Part shown: positions 8,420 to 16,803 of the stretch, piece after piece
Position numbering within the stretch: the stretch's first letter is position 1
Layout: the number at the start of each line of letters is the position of its first letter
Source of the DNA: Gemmatimonadales bacterium
Lineage (GTDB): Bacteria > Gemmatimonadota > Gemmatimonadetes > Palauibacterales > Palauibacteraceae
Length of the DNA stretch: 55,619 nt
Direction of reading: 5' to 3'
NCBI GenBank assembly: GCA_009840115.1
Contig: VXOJ01000009.1
Coordinates: forward strand, 1 to 55,619
Program-made: the position numbers and the translations under genes
The notes under the pieces: generated by a model
The model's input: the letters and a program-made list of their open reading frames with translations, nothing else
The model's database searches: none
Told to the model about the DNA's origin: nothing

Positions 8420-9084
8420 CGGTTCGACTCCAGGTTCTCCATCGCGCTCTTCATCTCCCGTTCAAAATCCAGGTTCGTGGGTGTGGGGAAGACGCCGGGC
8501 GGGCGAGCGTACGGCTGGTCCGTGATGACGACCTCCGGCTCCGTCGTGAGCGGCACATCTTCGGCGACGGCCTCGAAGGAGAGGTCGTCCACCCACAGCT
8601 CTCCATCGCCCGTGATCATCGCCCCGATGAGGATCGTAACGCCTTCCGGCGGGATGTCCACCACGATCTCGCGCGTTTCCCAATCCTGCGTTCCCTCGAC
8701 GCGCCGGTCCTCGCTGTTGTCCAGGGCGAGCATGGCGTACTTCCCTTCGAGGATGCCGTCCACCCGCACCCAGAGGCCGCCGGAATCCACGTCGTCGGAC
8801 CGGAGGTGTCCGCGGAGGCGCATCCGCTTGCCACGGTAGGCGGTGGCGTCGACGAGCTGCACGCTCGCGGCCCACTGGCTGCGGCGCCGGTTGCCCCGCG
8901 CCTCGAGCCGCATGCTCGAAGACCCGGAATGGGCCACCTCGGGGTCGAGCCTGAGGCGATAGTCCGCGGCGTCCTGCCCGACGAGGACCCACGCGTCCGG
9001 CATCTGCGCGGCGAGGTCGCCGCCGGTCGCCGGGGCCAGGACTCCAAGCGCCAGGATCGCCCCCGTCGCGAGTCTTCGGATCAT
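8416..9084 (-). CDS. Secreted beta-sandwich (galactose-binding-like) protein of unknown function
   Basis: 222 aa. The ATG at 9084 overlaps the M24 peptidase stop (ATGA, 9081-9084), which fixes the start. A signal peptide ends near DLAAQ. The core reads like a carbohydrate-binding-module-type jelly roll: PEVAHSGSSSMRLEAR, then KRMRLRGHLRSDDV...GGLWVRVDG, and a closing GELWVDDLSFEAV strand. This order (S-S-R-L, R-G-ALW-R-DG, WVDDLSFE) is common in ligand-binding beta sandwiches attached to hydrolases. The C-terminal tail, with PTPTNLDFEREM, is charged and unmatched. Translational coupling to the peptidase and TlpA protein suggests a shared periplasmic job. No precise function. Confidence 0.72.
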   Translation of the reverse strand: MIRRLATGAILALGVLAPATGGDLAAQMPDAWVLVGQDAADYRLRLDPEVAHSGSSSMRLEARGNRRRSQWAASVQLVDATAYRGKRMRLRGHLRSDDVDSGGLWVRVDGILEGKYAMLALDNSEDRRVEGTQDWETREIVVDIPPEGVTILIGAMITGDGELWVDDLSFEAVAEDVPLTTEPEVVITDQPYARPPGVFPTPTNLDFEREMKSAMENLESNR

Positions 9085-10526
9085 CGCGGGATGAGCCAGA
9101 AATCGACCTGGCGGCCGTCGATGTACCACGTGCGCTCGCCGTCGAAGAACGCATCCTCCTCGAGCATGATGCGCACCGTCTGTCCGCCCCATTCCGGAAC
9201 GGGGACGGCCGCGTTGAGTTCGATCGAGTGCGCCGTGTTCGGGAAGAGCGGATAGTCGCCCCGCCCCGGCACGCCGCCCTGGTTGTCCCAGAGACCGATC
9301 GTCGGTCCGGCGCCGTGGCCGTGGAAGCCGATCGGGTGCGTGTAGATCGTCGCGTCGATCCCCTCGGCCTTCGCCTGCTCCAGCGCGCCCGCGAGGATCT
9401 CGTTTCCCGAACGCCCCGCGGCGAAGTTCTCCGTGAGGATGTCCTGGAGGCGGTTCCCGACGGCGAGCGCGCGGACGAGACCCGCGGGCGCCGCGTCCTC
9501 TCCCGGCTTCAGCACGTACGCTTGCTGCTGCGTGTCGGTGTTCAGGCGCAGGTACTTGATCCCGAAGTCCACGTGGAGCAGGTCGCCCGGGCGGATGACG
9601 TTCTCGTCCGGAGGCGCGGAGAAATCCCCCTCCCCTTCCCTCGCGCCGCCCGCCTTCTCATGGCGCTGCACGGAGACGCTGGGCTGGAACCAGGTCGCGA
9701 GCTTGAGTTCGAGGATCCGCTCCCGGTACCACCACACGACATCCTCGGTCGTCGTCACGCCGGGCTGAATCACCTTCGCGCTGAAGCCTTCGGCGATGAT
9801 CCGGTGCGCGATCCGCACGATCTGGGGATAGACCTCCATCTCCTCGGGCGTCCGCGTCTCCAGCCATCCGATCGCGAGGCGCTCGGTCCCCGCCACCCGC
9901 TCGCGGTACTTCGCCGGGAGCGCGGCCATCAGCGCGTCGTACTCCGTCCCGGTGAGCCCATCCGCGAGCGCGAAGGTCGAGGAGCGGTTCACCGCGATGC
10001 GTTGCGGGTCGCGCTCGGCGATGACCTCCGCCACCCGCCCCCACTGGTCCGGCTCGTTGTCCGGGTCCCACGCGCGCGGGAACGGACCGATGTCGTACCG
10101 CGCCACCGCGAGCCGTTCCAGCGGCTGCCCCGGTCCCCGGTCGTGAAGGATGAGGACGGTGCGCCGCCGCGCCGCCATGTACGTGGAGGGCAGCATCGTC
10201 TCGATGACCGGATCCTCGTTGTATTCGCGGGCGGCGACGATCCAGAGGTCGACCCCCTCACGGCGCATGATCTCGGGCGCCACCGTCTCGAGCCGCCCTT
10301 CCAGCCAGCGGTCGATGACGGCGGCCCGCTCCCGCAGCGGGAGGATGACGGGCATCGCCCCATCCGTCCGCTGGGCATCCGCAAACCCGCCGTCCGGTGG
10401 CATGGCCGACTGAGCCGCCGCCTGCGACGGACCGGGAGCCGCGGACAGGACGAGCAGGAGACCGGCGGAGAGGAGACCGGCGGACTGCACTCGGGGGCCC
10501 GGGAAGCGTGGTGTCGAAACGCGCAT
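9081..10526 (-). CDS. Exported M24-family metallopeptidase (Xaa-Pro peptidase-like)
   Basis: 481 aa. The ATG at 10526 has GGAG nine bases upstream and starts a signal peptide (hydrophobic about 15-36, ending AAAQS); the frame extends upstream only as low-complexity prolines. The C-terminal pita-bread domain carries the dinuclear metal ligands D320 (HVDFGIK), D331 (LRLNTD), a His cluster 397-404 (HPIGFHGHG), E436 (SIELNA) and E456/E457 (MLEED). The N-terminal creatinase-like half includes the WIVAAREYNEDP strand. It should cleave peptides, probably beside a proline, outside the cytoplasm. It is the first gene of an overlapping operon with the beta-sandwich and TlpA genes. Confidence 0.9.
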   Translation of the reverse strand: MRVSTPRFPGPRVQSAGLLSAGLLLVLSAAPGPSQAAAQSAMPPDGGFADAQRTDGAMPVILPLRERAAVIDRWLEGRLETVAPEIMRREGVDLWIVAAREYNEDPVIETMLPSTYMAARRRTVLILHDRGPGQPLERLAVARYDIGPFPRAWDPDNEPDQWGRVAEVIAERDPQRIAVNRSSTFALADGLTGTEYDALMAALPAKYRERVAGTERLAIGWLETRTPEEMEVYPQIVRIAHRIIAEGFSAKVIQPGVTTTEDVVWWYRERILELKLATWFQPSVSVQRHEKAGGAREGEGDFSAPPDENVIRPGDLLHVDFGIKYLRLNTDTQQQAYVLKPGEDAAPAGLVRALAVGNRLQDILTENFAAGRSGNEILAGALEQAKAEGIDATIYTHPIGFHGHGAGPTIGLWDNQGGVPGRGDYPLFPNTAHSIELNAAVPVPEWGGQTVRIMLEEDAFFDGERTWYIDGRQVDFWLIPR

Positions 10527-10669
10527 TTCGAATCTCCGTTGGAATGTCGAACGGCCTGAACCTACCGAATCGCCGGCACGCGGGAGAGGGCTCGGAGGGG
10601 GCGGTGGCGGAAACGGTCCGCGGCCCGCCATCGTAGGATCTTCCAGCCCCCGGACCGGAGGGAAGCCTG

Positions 10670-10921
10670 ATGAAGGACGTGGATTCGGATCTTCTGCCGG
10701 AACTCTACTCCCGGCAGGAACTGGACAAGGCCCGCCGGCGACACCGGATCGTCGGACGCATCGAGGGGATCGCGGCCGCCGTCGTCGCGGGCACGATCTT
10801 CAATTTCCTGGGCTGGATCCCGACGGTCCTCGTGCTCGGCGTCGCCGGCTACCTCATCTACCGCTTCGTCCTCAAGCCCCGGAAATCGTCCAGATCGCCC
10901 GGGGCGTCCGAGGAGATCTGA
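10670..10921 (+). CDS. Small membrane protein of unknown function
   Basis: 83 aa starting at an ATG preceded by GGAGGGAAG. The first 30 residues are charged (YSRQELDKARRRHRIVGRIE), followed by one long or two short adjacent membrane helices (about 32-66: GIAAAVVAGTIFNFLGW and IPTVLVLGVAGYLIYRFV) and a basic serine-rich tail. I recognise no family. It is a single gene divergent from the M24 operon and convergent with the DUF1761 gene. Confidence 0.62.
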   Translation: MKDVDSDLLPELYSRQELDKARRRHRIVGRIEGIAAAVVAGTIFNFLGWIPTVLVLGVAGYLIYRFVLKPRKSSRSPGASEEI

Positions 10922-10927
10922 CGCAGG

Positions 10928-11332
10928 TCAGGGCCAGACGGCGATCACGACCGCCTGTCCGATGAGGGCGACGGCGTTGTAGCCCAGGCTCAGGAAGAAG
11001 ATCCCGGGCTTGCGGTTCTCGTAGGCCACGCCCTGGTGTCCGACGTTGAGGACGAAGCCGACCGTGACCAGCAGCCCCACGTGGACCCCGATCATGGCGC
11101 CGGAGCCGCCCATCACGGCGATGAGCTGCGCCAGGATGTAGGCGGTGACGAGCGAGAGGACGAAGCTCACGCCGTGCGTCTTCACCGGATTGAAGTCCTT
11201 CTGGATCTCCTCCGCGGTGGTCTCCATGAGCGAGAGCCACCGCTTGCCGAAGATCGGGCCGTACCACAGGAAGCCGACGACCAGCGGAACGACTCCGGCG
11301 ACCAGAATGGCGAGCCAGTTGACGTCTTGCAT
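10928..11332 (-). CDS. DUF1761-family membrane protein
   Basis: 134 aa, four predicted membrane helices. It has the family's N-terminal signature WLAILVAGVVPLVVGFLWYG followed by PIFGKRW, and the later HVGLLVTVGFVLNVGHQGVAYE segment. DUF1761 proteins are small integral membrane proteins of unknown role. It starts 3 bp after the stop of the CocE-type hydrolase on the same strand and is the last gene of the tct/MmgE-PrpD/CocE operon. Confidence 0.88.
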   Translation of the reverse strand: MQDVNWLAILVAGVVPLVVGFLWYGPIFGKRWLSLMETTAEEIQKDFNPVKTHGVSFVLSLVTAYILAQLIAVMGGSGAMIGVHVGLLVTVGFVLNVGHQGVAYENRKPGIFFLSLGYNAVALIGQAVVIAVWP

Positions 11333-11335
11333 GGT

Positions 11336-13312
11336 CTATCTCCTTTGGAGCGGGAGGTGGATCGCCGACGGACGGGCGCCGGCGTGATGGATCGTATTCT
11401 CCGCCGGGACCATGCGCGTGTGGCGCCCGAGCGGTTCGCCCGTGTTCGGGTTCACGTCGAAGCGGGGATAGTTGGAACTCGAGATCTCGAGCCGGATTCG
11501 ATGACCGGCCCGGAACAGGTTCGCCGTCGGGAAGAGCCGGATCTCCGTTTCATAGACGTCTCCGGGCGTCATCAACGTCTCGCGCTCGCGGGAATCCCGA
11601 TAGCGGGCGCGGAGAATGCCGTCCGTGATATTGAGATCGAATCCGTCGGGGTAGTCGTCGTTCGGGGGATAGACGTCGACGAGCTTGGCGGTGAAGTCGG
11701 TGTCCGGGGCGCTGGACGAAGTCCACAACGTGACGGTGACCGGGCCGATGACCTCCAGATCCTCCGCCAGGGGTCCGGTCTCGAACACGAGCACGTCGGG
11801 CCGGTCGGCGGTGCGCCGGCCATCGACCTCGGAGGCGAAGAAGCCGTTCTCAGAGCCGCCCTCGAGCGACCGGAAGGTGCGCTCGCGCTGGTCGTAGCCG
11901 CCCCGCTTCAGCGCGCCGGAGAAGGCCCCGCCGATCGTGGGCACCGGGTGCTCGGGATCGTACGTATAGGCGGTCGATCCCTCGTCGCGGCTCGGGGGCT
12001 CGCGCGTAAGTCCGCCGCCCGCGCGGAGGTAGAAGGGCGTCGCTTCGGTATCCTCGAGCGGCCACGTCGGCGCGGTGCGCCACTCGCCGCCGTGGAAGAG
12101 GCGTCCGTTCTCGTCCCGGCGGCCGTCGCCGCCTCCCATGACGAAGATCGTGACCGGGCCGGCCGCCCCGCCCGCCAGCCGGTCGTCGCTCTCGAACAGG
12201 TCGGTCGCGCGCTGCCCCCGGAGGTGCCGGTCGAACCAGCGCAGGTGAAACTCGCGCGAGAAATCCTCCACCGCGGCCTCGGCCCCGAACTCGATGTCGC
12301 CGGCATGGGAGCGGCTGTTCCCGCCGTGCGTCCACGGGCCCATGAGGAGCGTCATGGGCGACGACTTCCGCCGCGAGAGCTCGACGAAGCTCTGAATCGT
12401 GCCCGGGGCGTAGGAGTCGTACCAACCGCCCACGTGCAGCATCGGGATGTCCGACGTCTGGTCGTAGTACTCGACCCAGTTGCGGCCTATGCCGCGATAA
12501 TAGTCGTCATAGTCGCCGTGGTTCTGCATCGTGAGGTAGTAGTCCTCGAAATTCGGCGCGACGGAGAGCGGGTTCTCCCCTTTTCGGAAGGGCGTGTCGG
12601 GGAACCAGTCCGACGGCGGCTCCTCGGCGAGGCGGAGGCGGATCTCCGGGTCGTCCGCGACCGCCGCAAGCTGCAGGTGGGCCCAGCCGAGTTGCTGGCC
12701 GAGTTCGAGCGCGCCGTGGTTGCGGACCTTGTGCGTCCAGGCGTCGGAGAGCCCCCCCATCGTGAGCACGAGCGTCCTGAGGCCCGGCGGGTTCAGCTTG
12801 GCGGCGTCGGCCTGCGTGTGCGCGCCGTAGGAGGTGCCCCACATGCCGACGGAGGGCTCCGCGTAGTCGAGCTCCGTGATCCACTCGATGGTGTCGTAGC
12901 CGTCGGGCGCGTCGAACTCGTGGTACTTCTGGAAGGTGCCCTCCGAGGCGTAGAGCCCGCGCGTGTCCTGCAGCACGACGATGTAGCCGTGCGTCGTGAA
13001 CCAGCGTGCCTGGTCCACGAGGCCGCGCGAGGTCTTGTCGTACGGGGTCCGGTGGAGGAGGACGGGAAACGGCCCATCGACGGGCTCGTACTCGCGGGAG
13101 GGGCGGTAGACGTCGGTCGCGAGGCGGATGCCGTCGCGCATCTCCACCATGAGATCCGTCTCCACCTGGAGAGCATCGTACGGGCCGCGCCCCGCCGCGT
13201 CCGCCGCCGCATCCAGGGCCGCTTCCGTCGCATCGCCGGAGCGGGTCGCATCGCCGCAGGCCGCGAGCCACGGCGCTCCCAGCAGGGCGAAGGCAGCGAC
13301 GGCGCGCCTCAT
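11336..13312 (-). CDS. CocE/NonD-family hydrolase (X-Pro dipeptidyl-peptidase S15 type), lipoprotein
   Basis: 658 aa. The leader ends in PWLAAC with Cys19 in a lipobox. The catalytic alpha/beta hydrolase domain shows VVLQDTRGLYASEG near 113-125 and the nucleophile S161 in MWGTSYGAHTQ. A cap region follows, then the C-terminal jelly-roll domain typical of CocE (DFTAKLVDVYPP, GHRIRLEISSSNYPRFDVN). Members hydrolyse acyl esters or N-terminal X-Pro bonds. Its ATG overlaps the stop of the MmgE/PrpD gene (13309-13312), so it is translationally coupled to the transporter operon and may act on the imported compound class. The substrate is unknown. Confidence 0.9.
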   Translation of the reverse strand: MRRAVAAFALLGAPWLAACGDATRSGDATEAALDAAADAAGRGPYDALQVETDLMVEMRDGIRLATDVYRPSREYEPVDGPFPVLLHRTPYDKTSRGLVDQARWFTTHGYIVVLQDTRGLYASEGTFQKYHEFDAPDGYDTIEWITELDYAEPSVGMWGTSYGAHTQADAAKLNPPGLRTLVLTMGGLSDAWTHKVRNHGALELGQQLGWAHLQLAAVADDPEIRLRLAEEPPSDWFPDTPFRKGENPLSVAPNFEDYYLTMQNHGDYDDYYRGIGRNWVEYYDQTSDIPMLHVGGWYDSYAPGTIQSFVELSRRKSSPMTLLMGPWTHGGNSRSHAGDIEFGAEAAVEDFSREFHLRWFDRHLRGQRATDLFESDDRLAGGAAGPVTIFVMGGGDGRRDENGRLFHGGEWRTAPTWPLEDTEATPFYLRAGGGLTREPPSRDEGSTAYTYDPEHPVPTIGGAFSGALKRGGYDQRERTFRSLEGGSENGFFASEVDGRRTADRPDVLVFETGPLAEDLEVIGPVTVTLWTSSSAPDTDFTAKLVDVYPPNDDYPDGFDLNITDGILRARYRDSRERETLMTPGDVYETEIRLFPTANLFRAGHRIRLEISSSNYPRFDVNPNTGEPLGRHTRMVPAENTIHHAGARPSAIHLPLQRR

Positions 13313-14712
13313 GCCGCGACTCCCGCGCGGGCCGTCGAGAGCGCGTCCACGAGGTCGTCGATGTGTGCGAGTTCGTCCACGCGTTCGAGCCGGTCCAGTG
13401 CGCCGTCGATCTGCGCGCCGTCCATCACGAGACTCGCGCAGTCGCGGAACTTGTCATGCAGCTCGTCCCGGGTGAGCGGCCGCTCCGGTCCGCCGGGATA
13501 CGTGTCCGCCTCGGTGTGAAGCTCGGTCCCGTCGCGGAGCCGCACGTCGATCGCGCTCCGCATGCGGTCGTATCCGCGGGCGTCGATCTCCTCGTCGAAC
13601 CGGACCGTCACGCGGCGCATCATGTCCGCCGCCTCGTCGGAGAGCACGAAGTCGTCGTGAAACTCGCGGATCCCGGCCCGCCGCCGCAGGACGATGCTCG
13701 AGAGGACGAAGGGGATGCAGAACTTCGCTTCGAGTTCGTTGCGGGGCACGGGATACCGGAGGGGGTTCAGGATGTTGTGTCCGGCGCGGAACGTGATGTG
13801 CGCGACGTCGTCGGGCGCGAGGTCGTGCTCCGTGACGAGTTCGAGCATGGCGGCCATGCTGGGGTGGCCGAGGCTCCCCGACGGGAACGGCTTCACGGAG
13901 ACGCCGGGGTCGAGCAGCGTGTACGGGGAGCCCAGCGCGCCGACCAGCCGCTCGGGCTCGAAGCCGCCGCCGAAGACGCGGAAGAAGCCCCACGGCGCCT
14001 CCAGCGCGTCGTGCCCGGCGGTGAAGCCGCGGGCGGCGAGGTCGACCGCGAGGATGCCGTTTTCCGCGGCCCGGCCCGCGTGGAGCGGCTTTGTCATCGT
14101 GCCGAACCCGAGCCGGATCCCCGACGAGAGGCTGGCGGCGATCCCGAGCGCCATCGCGAGGTCGTCCGCCTGCAGGCCGGCGAGTTTCGCGGCCGTCGCG
14201 CAGGCGCCGAGCGTGCCGATCGTCGCCGTCGAGTGGAAGCCCTCCATGTAGTGCCGCGGGTCGATCGCCTCGGCGATCTTGCACTCCACCTCGAACCCGA
14301 CGAGGAAGGCCTCCAGGAACTCGGCCCCCGTGGCCCCTTCCCTCTCCGCCATCGCGTATCCCGCCGCGAGGGGGGCGACCGTGGGGTGCGTGAGGAGGCC
14401 GAAGATGCGGTCGGGCGCGTTCGAGAGCTGCGTGTCGTCGAAGTCCATCGCGTGGCCCGCCGTTCCGTTGGCGCGCGCCGCGAGCGAGGCCGGGGCGCGG
14501 GCATCCGGCGGACCGATGATCGTCGCCTGCGCGTTCCCGCCCTGTACCGCGATCTGCTCCTGGACGATGCGGGAACAGGAATCCGTCGACCCGGCGAGGA
14601 TCACGCCGGTCCCGTCGGTGACGCAGCGCCGTCCCTCGGACAGCAGCCGCTCCGGAAAGTCGTCTATCGTCGTCTCGAGTATGAAGTCGATGACCGCACG
14701 CGTTGCGCTCAC
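13309..14712 (-). CDS. MmgE/PrpD-family protein (2-methylcitrate dehydratase-like)
   Basis: 467 aa from a GTG at 14712 that overlaps the tctA stop as GTGA; family similarity (RAVIDFILET...) begins immediately, which supports this start. The conserved helical N-domain carries GHAMDFDDTQ (H87, D90, D92, D93), STATIGTLGACATAAKLAGL and the GTMTKPLHAGRAAENGI loop, and the smaller C-domain has RVTVRFDEEID. Known members dehydrate 2-methylcitrate or isomerise/decarboxylate cis-aconitate. Being coupled to a tricarboxylate transporter, it probably acts on an imported citrate-like acid; that substrate link is an inference. Confidence 0.9.
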   Translation of the reverse strand: MSATRAVIDFILETTIDDFPERLLSEGRRCVTDGTGVILAGSTDSCSRIVQEQIAVQGGNAQATIIGPPDARAPASLAARANGTAGHAMDFDDTQLSNAPDRIFGLLTHPTVAPLAAGYAMAEREGATGAEFLEAFLVGFEVECKIAEAIDPRHYMEGFHSTATIGTLGACATAAKLAGLQADDLAMALGIAASLSSGIRLGFGTMTKPLHAGRAAENGILAVDLAARGFTAGHDALEAPWGFFRVFGGGFEPERLVGALGSPYTLLDPGVSVKPFPSGSLGHPSMAAMLELVTEHDLAPDDVAHITFRAGHNILNPLRYPVPRNELEAKFCIPFVLSSIVLRRRAGIREFHDDFVLSDEAADMMRRVTVRFDEEIDARGYDRMRSAIDVRLRDGTELHTEADTYPGGPERPLTRDELHDKFRDCASLVMDGAQIDGALDRLERVDELAHIDDLVDALSTARAGVAA

Positions 14713-16295
14713 TCGTGTTCCTCGTGCCGGGGTTCGTTGTCGTATGCGTCGGGTCCGTCGTGTGTGTCGGGTCCGTCGTGTGTGTCGGGTCCGTCGTGTG
14801 TGTCGGGTTCGGGCGCTCGTGTCCTCCCGGAGATCAGGCGGCTGCGGACGGCCGGGGCCGCGAAGCTCACCGCCGCGAGCAGGATCAGAACCAGGCTGAT
14901 CGGGCTCTCCAGGAAGATCGAGTGCGACCCCGAGGACAGGCTCAACGCCCGCCGATAGTTCGTCTCGATCATGGGACCGAGGATGAGGCCGAGCACCGCC
15001 GGCGCGAGCGGGTATCCGCCCCGCAGCATAGCGAAGCCGACGAGCCCGAAGAAGAGGGCGGCCCACGCATCCGCCGCGTTGCCGCGGAGGGAGAACGTGC
15101 CCACGAGCGAGATCGCGACGACGAGCGGCATCAGGATCGACGGCCGCAGCCGGACCACCCGCGTCCAGAGGGGGATCCCCAGGCGTCCCACGGCCAGCAT
15201 GAGAAGCACCGCCACCACGAATCCCGCGTACAGCGCGTAGACGAGTTCGGAGCGCTCGGTCATGAGCAGCGGGCCGGGTGCCACGCCCTGCACCGTGAGG
15301 CCTCCGAGGAGGACGGCGGCGCTGGCGGAACCGGGGATCCCGAGTGCGAGCAGCGGGATCATCGCCGCCCCGACGCAGGAGTTGTTCGCGGCCTCCGGCG
15401 CCGCGATGCCGGCCGGCAGGCCCGTCCCGAACCGCTCCGGCGTCTTCGAGACCCGCCGCTCCTCGTTCCACGCCACGATGGAAGCGATCGTCGCCCCGGC
15501 CCCGGGGATGGCCCCGATCAGACCCCCGATGGCGGATCCGCGGAGAATCGTGCGCCACAGTCCGAACAGTTCGCGAGCCTTCGGGAGGGCGCCGGCGATT
15601 CCATCCCCGGGAGGCGTCGACCGCCGACGGCCCGTCACCGCCTCCAGCGCCTCCGCGATCGCGAAGAAGCCGATCAGCATCGGGACGAGCCCGAGACCGT
15701 CCATGAGCGCGTTGGTGCCGAACGTGAGCCGGGGGGCCCCCGTGAGCACGTCGAGCCCGACGATGAAGAAGAGGAGCCCGAGGAGCGCGCTCACGATCCC
15801 CTTGAACGGATCCTTACCCACGAGGTTCGCGACGATGGAGAGCCCGAACACGCCGAGCCCGAAGTACTCCGCCGGCCCGAAGGCGATCGCCGCCCGCGAG
15901 AGCGGCCCCAGCGCGAGGACGAGGAGGACGGTGCCGAGGAGCCCGCCGCTCATGCTGGAGAAGAGGGAGATCCCGAGGGCGCGTCCCGCCTCGCCGCGCC
16001 GCGTCATGGCGTAGCCGTCGAAGGTCGTGGCGAGGGCGGGCGAACTCCCCGGCACGCCGATCGCGATCGCGGTGATCGAACCACCGTACTCCGCCGCCAT
16101 GTAGATCGAAACCATCATCAGGAGCGCCGGCGTCGGGTCGAGGGCGAAGGTGACGGGGAGGACGAGCGCGAGTCCCACCGTCGAACTCAGCCCCGGCATC
16201 GCGCCCGCGAACACGCCGAGGAGGCTCCCGGCGAGGAGCGCCGCGAGGTTCCCCGGCTGGAGCGCCGTCAGCAGGCCGTCGAAGAAGGCGGACAC
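14709..16295 (-). CDS. tctA: Tripartite tricarboxylate transporter large permease, TctA family
   Basis: 528 aa with about 11-12 membrane helices. TctA hallmarks are present: ALLAGSLLGVFAGAMPGLSS at 16-35, AIAIGVPGSSPALATTFDGY, and the second glycine-rich repeat AIGGLIGAIPGAGATIASIV with WNEERRVSK. It forms the sodium/proton-coupled channel of a TTT importer together with TctB and a periplasmic TctC. The C-terminus is odd: a hydrophilic tail contains DTHDGP three times plus a degenerate copy, then EEHE, encoded by an 18-bp tandem repeat (14742-14813). The stop overlaps the next gene's GTG, so the repeat sits just before a coupled start. Confidence 0.93.
   Translation of the reverse strand: MSAFFDGLLTALQPGNLAALLAGSLLGVFAGAMPGLSSTVGLALVLPVTFALDPTPALLMMVSIYMAAEYGGSITAIAIGVPGSSPALATTFDGYAMTRRGEAGRALGISLFSSMSGGLLGTVLLVLALGPLSRAAIAFGPAEYFGLGVFGLSIVANLVGKDPFKGIVSALLGLLFFIVGLDVLTGAPRLTFGTNALMDGLGLVPMLIGFFAIAEALEAVTGRRRSTPPGDGIAGALPKARELFGLWRTILRGSAIGGLIGAIPGAGATIASIVAWNEERRVSKTPERFGTGLPAGIAAPEAANNSCVGAAMIPLLALGIPGSASAAVLLGGLTVQGVAPGPLLMTERSELVYALYAGFVVAVLLMLAVGRLGIPLWTRVVRLRPSILMPLVVAISLVGTFSLRGNAADAWAALFFGLVGFAMLRGGYPLAPAVLGLILGPMIETNYRRALSLSSGSHSIFLESPISLVLILLAAVSFAAPAVRSRLISGRTRAPEPDTHDGPDTHDGPDTHDGPDAYDNEPRHEEHE
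14742..14813. repeat. 18-bp tandem repeat, four units, inside the tctA 3' end
   Basis: Four adjacent 18-bp units: 14742-14759 (with two changes), 14760-14777 and 14778-14795 (identical, GTGTGTGTCGGGTCCGTC), and 14796-14813 (diverged at the end). Being a multiple of three, copy-number changes would not shift the tctA frame. On the minus strand it encodes the repeated D-T-H-D-G-P hexapeptide. Confidence 0.95.
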
Positions 16296-16305
16296 GGGCG
16301 GTGGA

Positions 16306-16803
16306 TCAGAACCCGGAGGGGAGCGGCACGCCGAGCGCCACGATGAACACGAGATAGATGAAGGCGGCGAAGGCGAGCGGCACGGAGATGAGCGCGAGCC
16401 GCGAGCGCTCGCCCGTCAGCCACATGAGCCCGGCGACGAGGAGCGGCACTGACGCGACGGTCCCGAGCCGGGGCCAGACGAGAAGGAAGACGGCGATCCA
16501 CGTCGCTCCCAGCCCCAGGCGGGCGCCGCGACCGGCTCCCGAGCCGGTCCTCGCGTTCCCGCGGGAACGTCCCGCGTCCGACTCCGGCGGCTGTCGCGCG
16601 GCCCGGATCGCGAGCCAGGCCGCGCAGCCCATGAGCAGCACGGCGAGCAGCCGGGGGAAGAAGGCCGGACCCGGCGCCCCCTCGGCCAGCGATCCCGGGT
16701 AGGAGCGCGAGTCCAGCAGCACCCCCGCCGCCACGACGGCGAGCACGCCGGCTTCCGCGAGCAGGCGCAGCCGCGCGGCCCCACCCGCGGAGGAACTACT
16801 CAT
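16306..16803 (-). CDS. tctB: Tripartite tricarboxylate transporter small subunit, TctB family
   Basis: 165 aa, four membrane helices in the TctB arrangement: LAEAGVLAVVAAGVLLD with the conserved GPAFFPRLLAVLLMG segment, a long hydrophilic loop (about residues 70-95), then ATWIAVFLLVWP and a paired C-terminal hairpin ending GVPLPSGF. It is the small, poorly conserved membrane subunit of TTT importers. It overlaps tctC by 8 bp (16796-16803) and precedes tctA by 10 bp. The loop region contains one copy of a 16-bp palindrome (16554-16569) found three times in this window. Confidence 0.88.
   Translation of the reverse strand: MSSSSAGGAARLRLLAEAGVLAVVAAGVLLDSRSYPGSLAEGAPGPAFFPRLLAVLLMGCAAWLAIRAARQPPESDAGRSRGNARTGSGAGRGARLGLGATWIAVFLLVWPRLGTVASVPLLVAGLMWLTGERSRLALISVPLAFAAFIYLVFIVALGVPLPSGF
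16554..16569. repeat. Palindrome CGTTCCCGCGGGAACG, copy 1
   Basis: Perfect 16-bp palindrome inside the hydrophilic-loop region of tctB. Identical copies occur at 20429-20444 and 55567-55582. Such a specific sequence is not expected three times by chance in 55 kb, though its role is unknown. Confidence 0.75.

Noticed and set aside
11036..13519. Very long open frame on the plus strand opposite the CocE-type gene
   Set aside because: Arg/Val/Glu-rich antisense product with no domain; it is a by-product of GC-biased third codon positions of the real minus-strand gene.
14742..14813. CRISPR-like array
   Set aside because: Units are contiguous 18-bp tandem copies without spacers and lie inside the tctA reading frame.
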